From Cyprinodon diabolis (lineage: Eukaryota; Chordata; Actinopteri; Cyprinodontiformes; Cyprinodontidae): a stretch of 64,000 bases of DNA. The stretch lies in NCBI GenBank assembly GCA_030533445.1, contig CM060076.1:27018603-27082602 (forward strand), in the 5' to 3' direction. A program made the translations under genes and the position numbers. Under the pieces are notes generated by a model. The model was not told the DNA's origin. It ran no database searches and saw only the letters and a list, made by a program, of their open reading frames with translations. The number at the start of each line of letters is the position of its first letter. Position 1 is the first letter of the stretch. Positions 12,843 to 22,804 of this stretch are shown piece by piece.

Positions 12843-13321
12843 GACCTTAGTTTGGTTAGCAACCTGAGCCTTGAAACTGAAAGAATCTTAGTTGTCTCTT
12901 GAGAGAGATCAGATTCTAACTCTCTTCTGTTTTTGCCTCACAGGAAACCTGTCTCTAGCCTGAAGATCTGGATGAGCTTAACCTGCCAATCTGCCCTGGA
13001 GAGCCAAACCTGAAGATTCCTATGTGGATTCCCCTGCTGGTCTTAGTTAAGAGCTGGAAACTCTGATCAAGGTCTGCCATTAAAGTCAGAAGCTAGACGC
13101 TGCAGCTGCTCTAGAACTCTGCTGAACAAACAGTCTCTGGACCCAACGGTTCCCTCTCTCTCTAAGAGAAGCCCGGATTCAGTCAAGGTATAATCCTGAA
13201 TTATCAAAGACTCATTCTCAGCAGCCTGCCTTCTAATCAAACTATCTTCTCAGCAGACTTCAGTGAACCAGCCCGGACCAGTTCCTGACCCAGTACATTG
13301 TCTTATGATTGTGAAACATTC

Positions 13322-13327
13322 AATAAA
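13322..13327 (+). terminator. LTR polyadenylation signal
   Basis: AATAAA in the sequence CATTCAATAAACCTTG, near the right end of the 5' LTR. The equivalent in the 3' LTR (17879-17884) would be the one used for the genomic transcript. Confidence 0.75.
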
Positions 13328-13392
13328 CCTTGTTGAAATTTTACCCAGCCTCCGTTGTGTTCTGCATGTGGGCTAAGAACCTTAAACCCATC

Positions 13393-14451
13393 ATGACAGA
13401 ACACTGCGGCCAAACACAAAGCCCAGCAGATCACCTCCGTAGGAGGCTTGAGGAACAGGACGCTCAGATCCTTGGACATGCGCATACCCTCCGTGAGTTG
13501 CTTACTAAGATTGAACATCAGAATCAAATGCTACAAACATTTTCCAGCTACATGGGTAATGCTAACACCACGCCAGCGGTACGTCCAGTTCCGGATCCAC
13601 TTCCGCCTCCAAGGTCACCGGCAGTGACGTCACTACCTGAGTTCCGTCCCAGTCCGCCTGAAAGATTTTCAGGTGATCAAAAAGATTGTAAGGGATTTTT
13701 ATTCCAATATCGATTACTTTTTGAACATTCTCCTGGCAGTTTTCCGAATGATAGTAAGAAAATATTCATTCTTTCTCAACTCACTGGACGAGCCCTTGAA
13801 TGGGCAGAGGCAAGGTTCTCCTCTGAATCCAGTTTCACTTGTACTTTTTCCGAGTTCATTTCAGAGTTTTCCCAAGTATTTAATCACGACACAGATAAGA
13901 CCATAGACTCTCGAGCCCTGCTGAATTTAAGACAGGGAAATTCCACAGTGGCTGAATTCTCCATCGACTTCCGGGTCAAAGCCGCAGCCTCTGGTTGGAA
14001 CGAATGTGCACTCAAAAGTGCATATTTTAAGGCCTTAAATGATAACATCAAGGATGAACTAGCCACAATCGACGAGCCGACTAGTTTGGAGGATTTAATC
14101 AGTTTAACCATCAGATTGGATAACAGGCTCCGAACTAGAAACAACACTAGACAAAGAAGTCTGAATTTTTCTGTGTCAGCCCCTGCATTAAATAATGCTT
14201 CTGTTTTTTCTGGATCCACAGAACCTGTTTCCAAGCCAAAGTCTAAAAATCAGACTCTTTCTGTGCCTGTCCAAATCTCTCACTCAGATGGAGCGGAGGC
14301 CGAACCCATGCAGATTGGACACACAAGGCTAACCCCTGAGGAAAGACAACGACGATTTAGGGGCAATCTGTGTCTATACTGTGGTGAGACTGGCCATTTC
14401 ATAGCTTCATGTCCGGCTAAGTCAAAAGCCAGGGCCCGTCAGAGGAATTGA
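13393..14451 (+). CDS. gag: Gag polyprotein of Gypsy element
   Basis: Uninterrupted frame of 352 codons from the ATG at 13393 (the LTR end) to TGA at 14449-14451. The open frame extends upstream into the LTR, but 13393 is the first ATG after the predicted leader. Residues 12-50 are charged and helix-prone. A proline-rich linker covers roughly 58-90. The capsid-like region starts around PPERFSGD (about residue 88) and resembles gag of sushi-type elements, the group from which the mammalian PEG10/RTL genes derive. A zinc knuckle of the CX2CX4HX4C type lies at about 327-340, followed by a basic tail. Gag would form the particle and bind RNA. The pol frame overlaps the gag end in the -1 frame. 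I did not recognise a convincing slippery heptamer. Confidence 0.9.
   Translation: MTEHCGQTQSPADHLRRRLEEQDAQILGHAHTLRELLTKIEHQNQMLQTFSSYMGNANTTPAVRPVPDPLPPPRSPAVTSLPEFRPSPPERFSGDQKDCKGFLFQYRLLFEHSPGSFPNDSKKIFILSQLTGRALEWAEARFSSESSFTCTFSEFISEFSQVFNHDTDKTIDSRALLNLRQGNSTVAEFSIDFRVKAAASGWNECALKSAYFKALNDNIKDELATIDEPTSLEDLISLTIRLDNRLRTRNNTRQRSLNFSVSAPALNNASVFSGSTEPVSKPKSKNQTLSVPVQISHSDGAEAEPMQIGHTRLTPEERQRRFRGNLCLYCGETGHFIASCPAKSKARARQRN
13400..13410 (+). other. Self-priming primer-binding site
   Basis: AACACTGCGGC lies two bases inside the 5' LTR end. It is exactly complementary over 11 nt to GCCGCAGTGTT at 12832-12842, the predicted RNA 5' end. Tf1 of fission yeast and vertebrate sushi elements are known to prime reverse transcription with their own RNA 5' end through about 11 paired bases. 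No tRNA-type TGG start was seen here. The site lies inside gag codons 3-6. Confidence 0.75.
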
Positions 14452-16299
14452 GGAGTCTGACGGGCCATTTGAAAACTGAAAAAGCTCCTCATCTGATGTT
14501 ACCTGCTACACTTTTTTTTTCTAACCAGAACCTCACCTTGTCTGCTTTCATTGACTCTGGATGTGAGAGTAATCTCATTGATTCTAACCTAGTCCAGCAA
14601 TTACAGATTGAAACTTTTCCGTTATCCAAGCCTCTCAGAGTACCTGCTATTGATGGAAAGAAACTCCATCAAGTCACTCATCAAACTCAACCTCTAGAAC
14701 TTTTGATCTCTGGAAATCATCGTGAGACATTAACCTTTTTTGTTTTCCCTTCTGCATGCTCCCCCTTGGTGCTTGGATTCGAGTGGCTGGAACGACATAA
14801 CCCCCATATCAACTGGGCTGAACGCCACATTGAGTCTTGGTCCACGTCCTGTCACGAGACATGTCTTCGTTCTGCAGCCCCTGCTGTTCAGTTCCCTAGA
14901 GGTAGGGGGGAGATGGACTCTCCTGACCTCACTTCTGTTCCTCCCGAGTATCATGATCTGGCACCAGTCTTCAGTAAGGTCAGTGCGACGTCTCTTCCAC
15001 CTCACAGACCATATGACTGCGCCATAGAATTATTACCAGGAGCTCCCCATCCCAGCAGTAGACTTTATAACATCCCCAAGCCTGAACGTTAGACCATGGA
15101 GAAATATATTAATGAGTCTCTGGCTGCTGGGATAATCCGTCCATCTTCTTCTCCTCTTGGTGCTGGTTTCTTTTTTGTGGGTAAAAAGGATGGTTCCCTA
15201 CGACCCTGTATAGATTACAGAGGCCTAAATCAGATAACCGTCAAAAATAAGTACCCACTACCATTACTGGCATCAGCATTTGAACCTGTTCAGGGTGCAA
15301 CAGTTTTCACCAAGCTCGATTTGAGAAATGCTTATCACCTCCTTAGGATAAGAGAAGGAGACGAATGGAAGACAGCCTTTAAGACCCCCTTAGGCCAATT
15401 TGAGTATCTGGTCATGCCTTTTGGTCTCACAAACGCTCCTGCCTGTTTTCAAGCTCTAGTCAATGACGTCCTCAGAGATTTTTTGAATGTATTCGTTTTT
15501 GTGTACATTGATGATATTTTGATCTACTCCAAGAACCTATCAGAGCATAAGAAACATGTCCGCCTGGTTCTTCAGAGACTTTTGGAAAACAAGCTTTTTG
15601 TGAAGGCAGAAAAATGCGAATTTCACCAACCATCTGTCACTTTTTTAGAGTTTGTGCTCGAGGGCGGGCAGGTTAAGCCATCCGAAGACAAGATAAAGGC
15701 AGTTCTGGACTGGCCAACACCTGAAAACCGCAAACAGCTTCAGAGATTCCTTGGTTTTGCAAACTTTTACAGACGCTTCATTAGGAATTACAGTCAAACA
15801 GCTCTACCTCTCACAACTCTGACTTCGGTAAAGAAGACATTTCAATGGACACCTGAAGCCCAGAACGCTTTTGAGAAATCAAAGAACCTGTTTTCTAGAG
15901 CTCCCATTCTGATCCAGCCAGACCCCTCTAAGCAGTTTATCTTAGAGGTGGAGGCCTCAGACTCCGGTGTTGGAGCAGTTTTGTCTCAACAATCTGACTC
16001 AGACCAAAAGATTCATCCCTGTGCCTTCTTTTCACGTAGACTCTCACCAGCGGAGCAGAACTATGATGTTGGAGATCGAGAACTTCTAGCCATCAAACTC
16101 GCCTTGGAGGAGTGGAGACACTGGCTCGAGGTGGGCCGAGCATCCAGTTTTGGTCTGGACAGACCACAAGAACCTTGCCTATCTCCAATCCGCCAAACAA
16201 GCTAATCCTCGTCATTCTAGATGGTCATTGTTTTTCTCCCGATTCAATCTCATAATCTCTTACAGACCTGGTTCCAAGAACGTCAAGCCTTGGAAATAA
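14421..16299 (+). pseudogene. pol: pol, part 1: protease, reverse transcriptase, RNase H (broken)
   Basis: The frame opens at 14421 and overlaps gag in -1. The aspartic protease motif (FIDSG, Asp codon near 14553) is followed by the usual GFEWLERHNP segment. A single in-frame TAG at 15090-15092 separates it from the reverse transcriptase, which continues in the same frame. RT shows KDGSLRPC(I/V)DYRGLN, the LDLRNAYH aspartate and the YIDD box (codons around 15504-15515). RNase H has [11 protein letters not shown], but the usual first catalytic Asp position reads Glu, and DRELLAIK follows. Around 16130 the frame shifts; the expected TDHKNL segment continues in the +1 frame to a stop at 16297-16299. 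The copy is non-functional. Confidence 0.9.
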
Positions 16300-17236
16300 G
16301 ACCTCTCGCCAACCACCTTCTGGTCTGCTTTATCCCCTACCTGTTCCAACCCGTCCCTGGTCTCATATTGCTGTAGATTTTGTCTCTGGTCTCCCAATTT
16401 CTAGAGGTATGTCCACCATTTTAACCATCGTTGACCGTTTTTCAAAAGCTTGTCACTTAATTCCCCTCAGGAAACTTCCCACGGCTTTCCAGACAGCCCA
16501 GCTTCTTGTGAAGCATGTTTTCCGACTCCATGGTATCCCTCAAGAAATTCTCTCTGAGCGCGGTCCACAGTTCATCTCACAGGTCTGGAAAGCCTTCTGT
16601 TCAGCGTTAAATTGTAAGTCCTCACTCACCTCTGGTTATCACCCACAGTCTAACGGGCAGACGGAGAGAATGAATCAGCAACTAGAGTCCACTCTCCGCT
16701 GCCTGACCTCAAACAACCCTACTGACTGGAGTCAGTTCCTGACCTGGATCTTATACGCCCACAATTCACTCAAGTCTGCTTCTACTGGTCTATCCCCGTT
16801 CCAGGTATCTCTTGGTTATCAGCCTCCACTTTTCCCTGCAGACGAGAGAGAGATCTCAGTCCGATCAGTTCATCAGCACATCCGTCGTTGCCAGAGAGTC
16901 TGGAAGGACACCATCGCCACCCTCAACCGCTCATCTGTTTCTACAAAACGCTTCGCTGACTCCAAGAGACGCCCGGCCCCTGACTACTCCATAGGCCAAG
17001 AGGTATGGCTGTCCACACGAGACATTCCCCTCAAGGGCATGTCTCGAAAACTGTCCCCCGGTTCATTGGTCCATACAAGGTTGCCCAGATCATCAACCCC
17101 TCTGCTGTACGTCTGCACCTTCCTCCCGAGTCTCCGCATCCATCCCACGTTCCATGTCTCCCAGATTAAACCAGTTGTTTCTAGCCCCCTGTGCCCTCCA
17201 TCCGACTCCCCTCCACCCGCCCGGGACATCGATGAA
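16289..17236 (+). pseudogene. pol: pol, part 2: integrase core with deleted N-terminus
   Basis: A third frame opens near 16289 and enters directly at the NKTS...[10 protein letters not shown] segment that precedes the integrase core. The RNase H connection and the HHCC zinc-binding domain are missing, so a deletion joint lies near 16290-16300. Core residues: Asp in AVDFVSG (16376-16378). The second catalytic position reads SERGPQF where the family has Asp. The Glu is in GQTERMN. Near 17060 the frame shifts, then near 17125 it returns, so the SH3-like C-terminal part is garbled between compensating indels. After [13 protein letters not shown] only a short proline-rich stretch remains before the polypurine tract, with no chromodomain. 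Confidence 0.88.
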
Positions 17237-17242
17237 GGGGGG
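17234..17242 (+). other. Polypurine tract
   Basis: GAAGGGGGG lies three bases before the 3' LTR, the expected position of the plus-strand primer for LTR retrotransposons. Confidence 0.8.
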
Positions 17243-17245
17243 TAC

Positions 17246-17955
17246 TGTTGGGATCTGGAGTTGTACCACCTTCCCCCAGCAGAGTGCGCCGTGGGTCTCC
17301 TGGAGCCGGAGTCTTCCAGCACACCTGAGACGTATCTACCCATCAGGAGACCTGCCCTTTATAACCAGCTGCCAGACCTTGCTTCGACGCCGCAGTGTTG
17401 ACCTTAGTTTGGTTAGCAACCTGACCCTTGAAACTGAAAGAATCTTAGTTGTCTCTTGAGAGAGATCAGATTCTAACTCTCTTCTGTGTTTGCCTCACAG
17501 GAAACCTGTCTCTAGCCTGAAGCTCTGGATGAGCTTAACCTGCCAATCTGCCCTGGAGAGCCAAACCTGAAGATTCCTATGTGGATTCCCCTGCTGCTCT
17601 TAGTTAAGAGCTGGAAACTCTGATCAAGGTCTGCCATTAAAGTCAGAAGCTAGACGCTGCAGCTGCTCTAGAACTCTGCTGAACAAACAGTCTCTGGACC
17701 CAACGGTTCCCTCTCTCTCTAAGAGAAGCCCGGATTCAGTCAAGGTATAATCCTGAATTATCAAAGACTCATTCTCAGCAGCCTGCCTTCTAATCAAACT
17801 ATCTTCTCAGCAGACTTCAGTGAACCAGCCCGGACCAGTTCCTGGTCCAGTACATTGTCTTATGATTGTGAAACATTCAATAAACCTTGTTGAACTTTTA
17901 CCCAGCCTCCGTTGTGTTCTGCAGGTGGGCTAAGAACCTTAAACCCATCATGACA
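17246..17955 (+). repeat. 3' LTR of the Gypsy element
   Basis: 710 bp, the same length as the 5' LTR, with about 13 scattered substitutions by eye. TATA motif at 17358-17364 and AATAAA at 17879-17884. The right flank starts with the duplicated GTCAG. Confidence 0.95.
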
Positions 17956-18230
17956 GTCAGGAGACTTGAACAAAGCGCTTTACACTACATTCAGTAATTC
18001 ACGTGCACACTGATGGTGGCAAACTACATTGTAGCCACAGCTGCCCTGGGGCTCACTTACAGAAGCGAGGCTGCCGTACACCGGCGCCACCGGGCCCTCT
18101 GATCACCATCGGTAGGCAGTGCAGGTAAGGTGCCCAAGGACACAACAACACTGAAAGCCGGAGCCGGGGCTTGAACCGCCACCCGTTCAATGTCAGGGCA
18201 AACTCCTACACAGAGGCTACTGTTGACGCC
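17956..18230 (-). repeat. Older SINE-like repeat interrupted by the Gypsy element
   Basis: After the target duplication the sequence reads AAAGCGCTTTACACTACATT, then a segment around 18020-18130 (GTAGCCACAGCTGCCCTGGG, AGAAGCGAGGCTGCCGTACA) and a GGGGCTTGAACCGCCACCC segment that looks like a tRNA B-box region on the minus strand. This pattern is common in teleost genomes. Its left remnant is at 12663-12688. Family name not determined. Confidence 0.6.
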
Positions 18231-19953
18231 ATTCTGCTTTAGATTTGTGCAAGCTTCAGTTGCTATGTTGCTGTCCTCATTTTCAGGCAGTACTGCTGTG
18301 TTTTCATATGTCCAGCTCCTCCAAGATTTCTCAACATTTTCTACCATTTCCAGAATCCAGAATGATCACAACTTCTTCTACAATTTAACAAAATATCCTT
18401 AATTTTTGGTAATGTAGATATTGTTCTGTGATAAAAGTTTCCATTTCAGAAGGCCAAGAAGTCAAGTCAAGAAGTCAATGATTAAAATCGTAAATATACA
18501 TAAAATTATACATAACCAGAACCTGTAAAGTTTTGTTCATTTTTGTAACGTCCTAAAATGCTAGTCGTATACCTTTTTGTAAAGAAGAGTTTTCTATCCA
18601 ATAACTTCTGTCTAATGTTGTCTTCTTGATATTACCTAGTAGTGCATATGTATTATTCAATGATGGTAAATATATTTTGAATATCTTCATGCTTTTCAAA
18701 AGGCAAGGTTTTAATTTTCTTTATAAGATAAGGGTATTTGATTTCAGACAAGCCATATTAGTACAGTTTTTTATTCATTTTTAAATGCTAACATTTAACA
18801 TATTAACTAAGGCTCGGAGTTTGAGATAAAGCTCTAAGGATTACTGCAAATTATCTGAGAATTAAAGAGTCTGACCTCGGCTTTACCGACTGAAATATCT
18901 TTATGACAATATTTAAAGTTTTCACTGTATGCATTAACCTCTTTGCTGTTAAATGATGAAGTGCAAGGTATTTGACCTCATACTGTGTCTAGAATAATCA
19001 GCTGCATCAATGGTGTCTCTGAAATCAGTTCTGATATCTTCTCCCTTTTATCATAATGCTAATTTGCACTGGAACGGCCTAATCTAGGACTGTGCTGAAT
19101 ATGCTATTGGGTGCAGAAACTTCTAAACATTCAAGATAATTTAACTGTCACCTGTCAGGTGCTACTTACCTTTTGTGATTCTTTAAAAAAATATGGATTT
19201 GACAATATAATTTGCAACTTTTCATTTGAGACAGGCTTACTCTTACTTTTACGATGACTGTAATTTTACCGTCACAATCAAAGCTCCTGCCACAGCTGCA
19301 GCGCTGTTGGTTCATTACAATAATGGAGGAATTTTAAACATTGATGGTGCACTGTTCTTTATAATGTAAGGTTTATTGTTGGTCCTTGTTCATTTAAGTT
19401 GATCAGCTCAGAGGGAGTCATGGTCTATGCTTCATGAAATTAATCGTTTTGACAAATGTCTTTAGGAACAGAAATGTAATGATAATCCTTTACCTCTTTG
19501 AGTTGTGAACCTGCCTGTTATTCTGCTAATAGTGTTGTATTTACCTATATACTAGTGACATAGAATCTGGTATGGGATATGTGTATTAGTATAATCATGA
19601 ATAAAAGAGCCATATTGTAACTGTTACACTGCTACAATTTTCTGTCCTATCATAGTAAAACGTTTTTTTTTTACAATTACAACTATGATTAAAACTTATA
19701 AGGTTTGCTTTTCCTTTGGAATAACCAAAATAATGATTCTCAGAGGTTATCAAATGATGCCCTGCTTTGCTTTGTTTTTGATTTTCTTTTATTAACCTCA
19801 CACCATATCTGTCCAATGTTTAAGTGTCTTAATTTTAGCTTGAATACAGAATTAAAAGAAATGTGCATTACCTTTCATCAGCTTTAGATCTAAAATCCAG
19901 AATTTGTTATTCATTCTTCTGTTGAGATGGACATTAGAAAGTATAATAAGTAT
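18231..19953. other. Non-coding stretch
   Basis: AT-rich, no gene or repeat recognised. Confidence 0.55.
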
Positions 19954-20008
19954 AATGTCATAATCCCCTCCACTTCTTACTAAAAGAAGTGGAGGGGATT
20001 ATGACATT
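19954..20008. repeat. Perfect 25-bp inverted repeat with 5-nt loop
   Basis: The left arm 19954-19978 and right arm 19984-20008 are exact reverse complements, separated by ACTAA. Pairing stops outside the arms. The right arm runs into a T-run and then the LINE-tail repeat at 20037. Such a perfect foldback is rare by chance. It may be a template-switch duplication made during retrotransposition or repair, a small palindromic element end or an assembly artefact. Confidence 0.95.
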
Positions 20009-20036
20009 TTTTTTGCTGTTTTTGTCTTTTGTGGGG

Positions 20037-20205
20037 TCCATCCATCCATCTTCCTCCGCTTATCCGGGGTCGGGTCGCGGGGGGCAGCAGCCTAAGAGGG
20101 GAGGCCCAGCCACTTCTTCTAGCTCCTCAGGAGGAACCTCAAGGCGTTCCCAGGCCAGCCGAGAAACATAGTCTCTCCAGCGTGTCCTGGGTCTTCCCCG
20201 GGTCT
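20037..20205 (-). mobile_element. 3'-end fragment of a non-LTR retrotransposon
   Basis: GC-rich block in AT-rich surroundings, starting with CCATCCATC and CTCCGCTTATCCGGGG. Read on the minus strand it gives a tail similar to the last residues of LINE ORFs in fish (GRPR...GWPG/RLAWE-like and PPEELEE-like segments), ending in the GATGGATGG-type microsatellite. This is a widespread teleost repeat; assignment to a LINE clade is tentative. Heavily truncated at its 5' end. Confidence 0.6.
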
Positions 20206-22804
20206 TCTTTTGTGGGGTGTGTAGTTTAATAAGCCACAAGGAAAGAAAATTCCATTTAATTTAGTACATTTGCTTGTGGCAAATTAATACAATAAGGGTT
20301 TAAACAATTTTTTAGCAGTTTAATTTTAACACCTTTGTAAATACCAGAACAATGGCATATACTGTCCAAAAGTTAAGAGATGTAAACAGCCATAGCAACT
20401 GAAATAGATTATTTCAAAGCTTTATCTGAAAATTAAATTTGAAAGTAATTTTTCTAAATTCCCGGAAGATTGGCTTTGAAAGACAAACATTTTTGGTGCA
20501 GATCTTATGTAACTTTTGAGATAATACTGACATAAAGTAATGCACAAAATAGGCATATTTTATTGTGTAAGTAACTTTACAGTAAATATTTGCAGCTTTA
20601 TTACAATCTGGGTTCTAAAAATCTTCTTGTAAAAGGTGGTTTAGTTCAATTTTCACCATAGTTAGTGAAATGAAATGTTTGTAAAATCTTAACTTATATT
20701 AATATCTGTCTTAGAATAAGCCTAGATACAAACTGAGATAACTTTTACACACATTAAGCATTGATTCCTGCTGAGTATTTTGATGTCTTTTAGATGTCCT
20801 TTAGACCAAAAAGGCTCAGTGGGTTACTGTTACCCATCCCGCTATGTGCTAGTCGAACAGATACGATGTCCCATTACTTATTTAGTAGCACTTTAAAGGG
20901 TACCCAAGTCAATTGATAAGCCACTCTCCTTTATAACATTTGCTAAGCGACTTCTAACACGGACAGCAACAATGAAATTGAATGAGACGGAATCAAGTGA
21001 AGGGATTAAAAAAAAGAAAAAAGACATGGTTTGCTAATGTACCCGGTGGTCAGATGGTAAAATGAAGGTCATCTTGGCAGGGAATTCTGTATTTTGATCG
21101 GTGAAGCCAAGATGGAAAAGTGGCTTGCTTTCATATTGATGTGACCAGAAAAGACGAGTTATACTATGTTTGTCCTTTTTTCTTCTGTAATGAAATTTCT
21201 TCGGACACTTTCATATTATAGCCAAGCCTTGCTTTAGGAATGGTAAGTTTTGATGCATTGAGAGCTCATGTGAAAGGACACATGATAAGAGGGGTTATAG
21301 GAGAGAGGGGGGACTTTCAGCCGGCTCCTGACGTTGTCTCTGTGAAAGTGTGTGGAGAGTTCAGCACGGACACTTTTCCCCAATCTAATCATGAGCCCCC
21401 CTCTTTTATCTGAGTGCTTACCAACTGTCCAGGCCTATACATCACAGCACCGCTATGCACACACACTTTCACACATCCGTTGTCTGTCTTGTCTTTCTCT
21501 TCTTCTAAGCCATATATTACCGTGTATCACCCACTGACACTATGGCAACATATTAAAAAGAGGGATAGTGGCTGCTCTGTTATTGCCAGAAAAGTGATTT
21601 ACCATGGGGCCACATTCCCACCATATTGATTAAAGAATGTGTGTTTGTTTCACCTTTTCGCCCATCTAACTGAGCTTTCTCATTTTCCCTCTCTGCTGTA
21701 GCCCGCTCTCCTCCTCTGCCTCTTCTTGCTCCTTCCTCTCCTCCTTTTATCTCTCACTTCACTTCCCCTATCTCTGATCTTGCCTAAAAACCTTCACCAC
21801 TCCCGTGGGTGTGTGTGAGTCTCCCTCTCTCATCTGTGTCAGCCCTGGACTCATGTGGCTGATTGTGTTTGAGAGTACAGCAAAGGCATAGGCTAGAAAG
21901 CAAGGGAAGAAATAGAAAAGTGAAATAAGAACAAGACAAAGAGAGAAGTTTAGAAAAAAAAATCTTGTCTCCAGTATGCTTCTCTCCTCTGATCCTTTAT
22001 TTGAATAACTATGGAAAAGAGAGGGCACAAGATGTTGGTAAGGAACATGAAATTCTCTAGACTTGTCAAGCAGTGTCATCTGAGGTTCTCCATTTAAATT
22101 TCACAGTACTCCTGTCAAAATGTAAATCCACATCCATCGCATCCACATCGCATTATGTAAAAAGGAACATAAGGAATTTCTTAAATTGCCACTTATGATT
22201 TGCAATGTTTAGTCACTCTTGCTACGCAAGCAACAATTTTTCTAAAACTTCAGCCAAGAGATGCATGGATATACATTTTATAGTCGATTACTCATCTAAG
22301 GATTTTGCCAAGCTTTTAAAAACTGATTTTAATATTTCTTTCTATAAAGCTGACCTATAACCATATACATTGGCATGACAACAGTTTCTTTAAACAAATG
22401 TGTTACGCCTCATGTACACATTGTCCAGTTAACAGTATAGCCAGTTATGACAAAGATACGCTTCCAAAACCGCTAAAGTTCTCTAACCAGTTTTTCTCCT
22501 GAATTTCGTCTAAATTTCTGTCTTTGACCCTCTCAAAGACAGTCTGTAAATGGGGTGTAAACATAGTGTTTTACTAACATAAAACCTTAAAACTGTTTAA
22601 CTGCTTAAGGTCATCATATCATCAGAATTGAATACCAGCACATCACTGGTGCCATGAGAAAGATTCAAAGCTCATGTAAAAAGAGAGATTCTGCTTTTCG
22701 ACCTTCCTGTTATCTGTTAGAGATTAGCGCTGTATATCTCTCTCTTTCTATCTCCCTCTCTCTTTCTCTTTTCTCTATTGAATGAACCCATGATACATCT
22801 AGGT
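20206..22804. other. Non-coding stretch
   Basis: No gene found. 21650-21790 is C/T-rich on the plus strand and 22735-22775 is an impure TCTC run. Open frames here are low complexity. Confidence 0.5.

Larger units (their letters stand above)
12689..13398 (+). repeat. 5' LTR of the Gypsy element
   Basis: 710 bp with TG...CA ends. It contains TTTATAA (12801-12807), a predicted transcription start near 12832 and AATAAA (13322-13327). On that model U3 is only about 140 bp and R plus U5 about 570 bp. The gag start codon ATG (13393-13395) lies within the last six bases of the LTR. Confidence 0.95.
12689..17955 (+). mobile_element. Ty3/Gypsy LTR retrotransposon, Tf1/sushi-like, defective
   Basis: A complete two-LTR provirus of 5,267 bp. 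Both LTRs are 710 bp, begin TGTTGGG and end CATGACA. They are flanked by the perfect 5-bp target duplication GTCAG (12684-12688 and 17956-17960). The internal part holds gag, then pol in the order protease, reverse transcriptase, RNase H, integrase, which is the Ty3/Gypsy order. By eye the LTRs differ by about 13 substitutions and no indels, so the insertion is fairly young. pol is broken by a stop, frameshifts and an internal deletion, so this copy cannot move by itself. Sushi-like affinity is inferred from the gag and pol motifs and the self-priming arrangement. Confidence 0.95.

Noticed and set aside
13393..14451. A domesticated gag gene of the PEG10/RTL type
   Set aside because: The gag lies inside a young element with both LTRs and a target duplication, so there is no sign of host co-option.
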